Source: Clostridium sp. (GTDB lineage Bacteria > Bacillota > Clostridia > Lachnospirales > Lachnospiraceae). Taken from it: a DNA stretch of 13,945 bases. How positions within the stretch are numbered: position 1 is the stretch's first letter; every line of letters starts with the position of its first letter. The translations under genes were made by a program, and so were the position numbers. The notes beneath the pieces are model-generated. The model saw only the letters and a list, made by a program, of their open reading frames with translations, searched no databases and was not told the origin of the DNA. The stretch is from contig SFNH01000085.1 of the NCBI GenBank assembly GCA_004554205.1, positions 1-13,945 of the forward strand. The letters run 5' to 3'. Below are positions 13,923-13,945 of this stretch, one piece after another.

Positions 13923-13945
13923 GGCAAAAATCCATGAAAATTGCC

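Overview
The window looks like chromosomal DNA from a moderately GC-rich Clostridia genome, probably Lachnospiraceae. The evidence is strong AGGAGG-type ribosome sites, Gram-positive style promoters, a Bacillus-type LexA box at uvrA, and a divergent LigA, an HEVGH-type FtsH and a YitT protein of the kinds I associate with that family. The family assignment is from memory, not from a search. All eight confident protein genes lie on the minus strand. The only plus-strand gene is a tRNA-Arg.

Reading the minus strand from right to left: ftsH (membrane AAA+ protease) has its own promoter region behind a GC-rich hairpin. It is followed by a YitT-type membrane protein, and then by uvrA with a clear promoter whose -35 is overlapped by a LexA/SOS operator. 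A repeat-filled 342-base gap separates uvrA from an AGCS-type sodium:alanine/glycine symporter, which has a near-consensus promoter and a leader of about 105 nt. tRNA-Arg(CCG) sits head-on (plus strand) downstream of the symporter. Next is a tightly packed minus-strand operon: a membrane-anchored protein of unknown function, queA (queuosine), a RluF-type 23S pseudouridine synthase, ligA (NAD-dependent DNA ligase) and maf (nucleotide pyrophosphatase). Three of its four junctions overlap by 4 to 16 bases, so the genes are probably co-translated. The theme is RNA modification plus DNA and nucleotide maintenance.

Most of the window is housekeeping, and I see no defence system, phage, complete insertion sequence or CRISPR array. 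The less ordinary material is in the gaps. (1) A dispersed intergenic repeat has a 57-bp box present at 55/57 identity downstream of uvrA and at the right edge, each time beside a hairpin. The uvrA copy carries a 29-30 bp tandem array, and a third short related segment overlaps the maf stop codon. (2) A long, nearly perfect palindromic structure lies at the left edge. (3) A possible 37-residue Cys-rich small protein is encoded downstream of maf. (4) The LigA lacks several nucleotide-pocket residues that are essential in E. coli LigA.
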